NCBI GenBank assembly: GCA_938015405.1
Contig: CALLPZ010000180.1
Coordinates: forward strand, 1-6,079
Direction of reading: 5' to 3'
Length of the DNA stretch: 6,079 nt
Origin: an uncultured Pseudanabaenaceae cyanobacterium
GTDB lineage: Bacteria > Cyanobacteriota > Cyanobacteriia > PCC-9006 > JAAUQQ01
Part shown: piece after piece, positions 5,487 through 6,079 of the stretch
How the letters are laid out: every line of letters begins with the position of its first letter
Numbering within the stretch: the stretch's first letter is position 1
Notes under the pieces: model-generated
Told to the model about the DNA's origin: nothing
The model's database searches: none
Seen by the model: only the letters and a program-made list of their open reading frames with translations
Program-made: the position numbers and the translations under genes

Positions 5487-5834
5487 ATGGGACAGTCCCT
5501 AGGTCAAGGCTTAATTGATTGGCGAGCGCTAAAGCAGCTTTCTGATGGCGATAGCCAATTTGAACGAGAGTTGTTGTCTATGTTTGTGGATGATACTCGT
5601 TCCAATCTCTCGGAGTTGGGAGATGCAGTTATGGCCCGTGATGCGCAACGAGTCACCAAGCTGGCCCACTACCTCAAAGGCTCCTGTGGCAATGTGGGCA
5701 TTATGTCGCTCCATTCCTGTGCTGCTAATTTGGAATCCCAGGCTCGACGGGGAGACTTGGCTTCGAGTCAGCAGCTCTTGGCAGAGATGATTGGGATATT
5801 TCAGCAGGTGCAAGGTGTTCTGAGCCGGATGTAG
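5487..5834 (+). CDS. Stand-alone Hpt (histidine phosphotransfer) protein
   Basis: Hpt proteins carry a phosphoryl group on a histidine between the receiver domain of a hybrid histidine kinase and a final response regulator, in the cytoplasm. The 115-residue product is one Hpt domain and little else. Its signature is AHYLKGSCGNVG, with H61 as the expected phosphorylated histidine and K64/G65 conserved. The earlier helices (LIDWRALKQLSDGDSQFERE and LSMFVDDTRSNLSELGDAV) and the later ANLESQARRGD are typical of the family. No kinase or receiver gene is in the window, so partners are unknown. ATG 5487 is preferred; a TTG at 5484 would add one residue. AAGGAG at 5471-5476 is a good Shine-Dalgarno sequence, 10 bases from the ATG and 7 from the TTG, so the TTG cannot be fully excluded. 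A long leader precedes it and a weak terminator follows. Confidence 0.92.
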   Translation: MGQSLGQGLIDWRALKQLSDGDSQFERELLSMFVDDTRSNLSELGDAVMARDAQRVTKLAHYLKGSCGNVGIMSLHSCAANLESQARRGDLASSQQLLAEMIGIFQQVQGVLSRM

Positions 5835-5841
5835 CTCAATG

Positions 5842-5880
5842 GGGGAGTTTTCATTGCGTGGGCTCCCCGCTTCTCTTTTT
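5842..5880 (+). terminator. Weak intrinsic terminator after the Hpt gene
   Basis: GGGGAG (5842-5847) pairs with CTCCCC (5863-5868) around a 15-base loop. It is followed by GCTTCTC and five T residues (5876-5880). It starts 8 bases after the stop codon. The stem is short and the T-run is displaced by 7 bases, so termination may be partial. Confidence 0.45.
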
Positions 5881-6004
5881 CAATAAACGACTTTGGAAGA
5901 AGTCTCATTTGGGGATATTCGTTCAATGGAAGGGGATGACGATGGGGGATGACTGAGACATTAGAGGCCTAGACTGGAGGAATGAGAAATTAAGGTGTTG
6001 TCTG

Positions 6005-6079
6005 TCATGCACCTGGTTCTTGCTTTTGCAGTTGGTCGCTGATGGAATTGTCAGCTGTCCTGGGCTGCCTCGCTGAGAT
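6005..6079 (-). CDS. Possible 3' end of a - strand gene (partial)
   Basis: Reading leftward from the right edge, one frame stays open for 24 codons and ends at a TGA (6005-6007), giving a hydrophilic tail ending SDQLQKQEPGA. That composition suits a protein C-terminus, but the stretch is too short to assign, and a second - strand frame is open for even longer. It would converge with the Hpt gene. The rest of 5881-6004 holds no gene that I can support. Confidence 0.2.
   Translation of the reverse strand: MSARQPRTADNSISDQLQKQEPGA

Overview
The window reads as cyanobacterial chromosome. The octamer GCGATCGC (HIP1, the repeat over-represented in many cyanobacterial genomes) occurs four times in about 6 kb, where chance at even base composition predicts about 0.1. 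The L33 and S18 proteins are of cyanobacterial/plastid type, and the RNase II/R-family enzyme has the cyanobacterial/plastid layout. The base composition is moderate and no transposase, integrase, CRISPR array, rRNA or tRNA was found. The genus cannot be named from sequence alone.

Layout from left to right. Positions 56-578 hold rpmG and rpsR on the + strand, closed by a strong intrinsic terminator at 623-660. After a 220-base gap comes an RNase II/R-type 3'-5' exoribonuclease (881-2932, +). It is followed by a membrane-anchored RodZ-like helix-turn-helix protein (3055-4053, +) with an unusual acidic N-terminal extension. Positions 4054-4397 carry no gene but contain a near-perfect long inverted repeat (21-base arms, 4-base loop), probably a terminator, between two convergent genes. 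A small secreted protein resembling pre-peptidase C-terminal (PPC) domains lies on the - strand (4398-4904). A 582-base divergent spacer with several small palindromes and hairpins separates it from a stand-alone Hpt phosphotransfer protein (5487-5834, +), which has a weak terminator. The last 200 bases are unassigned, apart from a possible 3' end of a - strand gene at the right edge.

Functionally, the left half is translation and RNA turnover: two ribosomal proteins beside an exoribonuclease. The right half is cell-envelope and signalling: a RodZ-like protein, an exported protein and a phosphorelay intermediate. These do not form one obvious pathway. I did not find a clear new biological system. 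The observations most worth a second look are the long inverted repeat at 4239-4284, the unusual domain order of the RodZ-like protein, and the structured leader of the Hpt gene.
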